From positions 1-64,000 of the forward strand of contig CANGDL010000005.1 of assembly GCA_947452675.1 (NCBI GenBank): 64,000 nt of DNA, given 5' to 3'. Source of the stretch: Microbacteriaceae bacterium. GTDB taxonomy: Bacteria; Actinomycetota; Actinomycetes; Actinomycetales; Microbacteriaceae. The notes below the pieces were generated by a model. It had not been told where the DNA came from and ran no database searches. It saw only the letters and a program-made list of their open reading frames with translations. The first letter of the stretch is position 1. Each line of letters begins with the position of its first letter. Positions 62,561 through 64,000 of the stretch are shown piece by piece. Both the position numbers and the translations under genes were made by a program.

Positions 62561-63862
62561 CTACTGTTTGGCAGCCAAGAACCCAGTTTCCAAGTCGGCG
62601 AGCAAATCTTCAATTGACTCGAGACCCACCGAAAGGCGAACCAAACCAGGTGTAACGCCGGTTGATGCCTGCTGTTCTGGTGTCAACTGCGAGTGGGTGG
62701 TGGACGCTGGGTGAATCACCAGAGACCTAACGTCACCAATATTTGCAACATGGCTAAATAATTCGAGGCTGTCAACGAATTTTGCCCCTGCCGTCACGCC
62801 TCCATCGATTTCAAATGAAACGATCGCGCCGGCACCCTTCGGTGCATACTTCCTAGCCGCTTCAAACCACGGAGATGTTGGCAGCGAGGCATAGTTGACC
62901 GATAAAACCTGAGGGTGCTTGGTTAGCCATTCAGCCACCTTCTTTGCATTTTCGACGTGGCGCTCGACTCTCAGGCTCAAGGTTTCGATGCCCTGGATGA
63001 GTTGCCATGCGCTGTTTGGCGAAATGGCAGAACCTAGGTCGCGAAGGAGTTGAACACGGGCCTTGATTATATAGGCGATGCCGTCACCTAGGGCGGCCGT
63101 GTAGTTGACTCCGTGGTAAGAAGGGTCTGGTTCGGTTAGGCCAGGGAACTTGTCCGACTTGCTCCATTCGAACTTTCCGCCATCAACGATTGCGCCGGCT
63201 ACGACTGTGCCGTGACCGCCCAAGAACTTAGTCGCCGAGTGCACAACGATATCGGCACCGTGCTCGAGTGGACGAATGAGGTACGGGGTAGCCACCGTGT
63301 TATCTACGATTAGCGGCAGCCCGTTTTTGTGTGCAACATCCGCGACTCCTGCGATGTCGAGGATAGAGACTTTCGGATTTCCGATCGTTTCGGCGAAGAA
63401 AGCCTTGGTGTTTGGTTGGACTGCAGCAGCCCAAGCGGTTAAATCATCCTGGTCTTCGACGAAGGTGGTTGTAATGCCAAGTTTTGGCAACGTGTACTTG
63501 AAAAGGTTGTAGGTTCCGCCGTAAAGCGTTGAAGACGCAACGATATGATCGCCTGCCTGAGCGATGTTCAAGATTGCGAATGTTTCAGCTGCCTGACCGG
63601 AGGCGAGTAAAAGTGCCGCGGTTCCACCTTCGAGGGCGGCAATGCGTTTCTCAGCAACATCCTGAGTCGGGTTCATGATTCGGGTATAAATGTTTCCGAA
63701 TTCAGCCAAACCGAAAAGCTTAGCGGCGTGCTCGCTTGAGTTGAACACGTATGCTGTCGTCTGATAAATGGGGGTGACAACAGCGTTAGTCGTCGGGTCT
63801 GGTGATGCACCAGCGTGAATCTGTGCAGTGTCAAAACCCCATTTACTCGAATCGTTACTCAT
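62561..63862 (-). CDS. metY: O-acetylhomoserine sulfhydrylase
   Basis: PLP enzyme that makes homocysteine from O-acetylhomoserine and sulfide. The 433 residues have the Cys/Met metabolism pattern: GFDTAQIHAG, ALLLASGQAAETFAILN, VDNTVATPYLIRPLEHGADIVVHSATKFLGGHGTVV (PLP Lys in SATK), and LVIHPASTTHSQLTPEQQ. The 433-residue length fits MetY rather than MetB. AAGGGGAT precedes the ATG. It heads the metY-metX operon. Confidence 0.95.
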   Translation of the reverse strand: MSNDSSKWGFDTAQIHAGASPDPTTNAVVTPIYQTTAYVFNSSEHAAKLFGLAEFGNIYTRIMNPTQDVAEKRIAALEGGTAALLLASGQAAETFAILNIAQAGDHIVASSTLYGGTYNLFKYTLPKLGITTTFVEDQDDLTAWAAAVQPNTKAFFAETIGNPKVSILDIAGVADVAHKNGLPLIVDNTVATPYLIRPLEHGADIVVHSATKFLGGHGTVVAGAIVDGGKFEWSKSDKFPGLTEPDPSYHGVNYTAALGDGIAYIIKARVQLLRDLGSAISPNSAWQLIQGIETLSLRVERHVENAKKVAEWLTKHPQVLSVNYASLPTSPWFEAARKYAPKGAGAIVSFEIDGGVTAGAKFVDSLELFSHVANIGDVRSLVIHPASTTHSQLTPEQQASTGVTPGLVRLSVGLESIEDLLADLETGFLAAKQ

Positions 63863-63879
63863 AGCCGTATCCCCTTTTC

Positions 63880-63905
63880 AGTCCGGAATTGAATTTAAGT
63901 CCGGT
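63880..63905. repeat. Direct repeat AGTCCGG in the metY leader
   Basis: AGTCCGG occurs at 63880-63886 and 63899-63905, start to start 19 bp, that is about two helical turns. It lies between the predicted promoter and the metY start, where a repressor site would act. The factor is unknown. Confidence 0.4.
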
Positions 63906-63916
63906 TGTTGAATCAA

Positions 63917-63944
63917 AGATTAGGGCAGTTGAATAATTTCCCAA
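63917..63944 (-). promoter_or_regulatory. Probable metY promoter
   Basis: On the minus strand TTGGGA (63939-63944), 16 bases, then TAATCT (63917-63922). The predicted start lies about 45-50 bases before the metY ATG. Nothing further is recognised from 63945 to the window end. Confidence 0.55.
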
Positions 63945-64000
63945 CAACGCTTTGAAATGAAGCGTAATAAAGGGTTGGGTTGGGCTTTGGGTGTTCTGAA

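Noticed and set aside
63863-64000. SAM riboswitch ahead of metY
   Set aside because: No SAM-I, SAM-II or SAM-IV consensus elements could be found in the short leader; only a promoter and a direct repeat are visible.

Overview
The window looks like a streamlined, mid-GC actinobacterium, most likely a planktonic freshwater member of the Microbacteriaceae (Luna-type lineage such as Rhodoluna or Aquiluna). The species guess is inference. The class call rests on families seen here: a fused E2/E1 Kgd-type 2-oxoglutarate enzyme, a SigR/RsrA pair with its own GGGAAT-N18-GTT promoter, DUF501, DUF4245, DUF4307, a PIN-PhoH protein, and the aroA-rsgA-hisN order. Genes are packed tightly. No stretch over 300 bases lacks a feature, eleven convergent gene pairs overlap at their 3' ends, and many genes have a TAnnnT box only 6-7 nt before the start codon, which suggests leaderless mRNAs. 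No phage, IS, CRISPR or rRNA was seen.

Layout. 1-3.8 kb: enolase (5' end cut), an FtsB/DivIC-like division protein, DUF501 and a type II NADH dehydrogenase, closed by a terminator. 3.8-6.7 kb: an unusual tRNA-Leu(UAA) with a short variable loop, then a TPP riboswitch ahead of a thiamin-type ECF transporter (YkoE plus a fused YkoD-YkoC). 6.7-15.6 kb: two pirins, LemA, HtpX, a YcaQ-type glycosylase, threonine dehydratase, GreA, DUF4307, hemolysin III and a cis-prenyl diphosphate synthase. 15.7-26.5 kb: PIN-PhoH, a small prepilin peptidase, fumarase, carbonic anhydrase, exonuclease VII, IspH, then class II aldolase, GlpX and a PfkB-type sugar-phosphate kinase. 26.6-31.9 kb: RmuC, an acyltransferase-SGNH protein, a DEDDh exonuclease, YchF and a ParB-like protein.

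31.9-45.9 kb is the most accessory part and is rich in cell-envelope genes: a GT-C membrane glycosyltransferase, a 1078-residue GH18-NodB-GT2 protein, a TMEM175-like channel, a secreted N,N-dimethylformamidase-like protein, a fatty acid desaturase, a GT-D and a GT2 glycosyltransferase, small DUF proteins and a CopC-like protein.

45.9-64 kb returns to core metabolism: cysK-cysE, hisN-rsgA-aroA, sigR-rsrA, kgd, two CNNM/CBS membrane proteins, an old-yellow-enzyme homologue, NAD(P)HX dehydratase, a GT87-like mannosyltransferase, and metX-metY. CysE/CysK and MetX/MetY together cover sulfur assimilation into cysteine and homocysteine. No complete novel defence or mobile system is visible. The strongest second-look items are the single-chain polysaccharide machine at 33.5-36.8 kb, the class I tRNA-Leu, and the nested sigR promoters inside the aroA start region.
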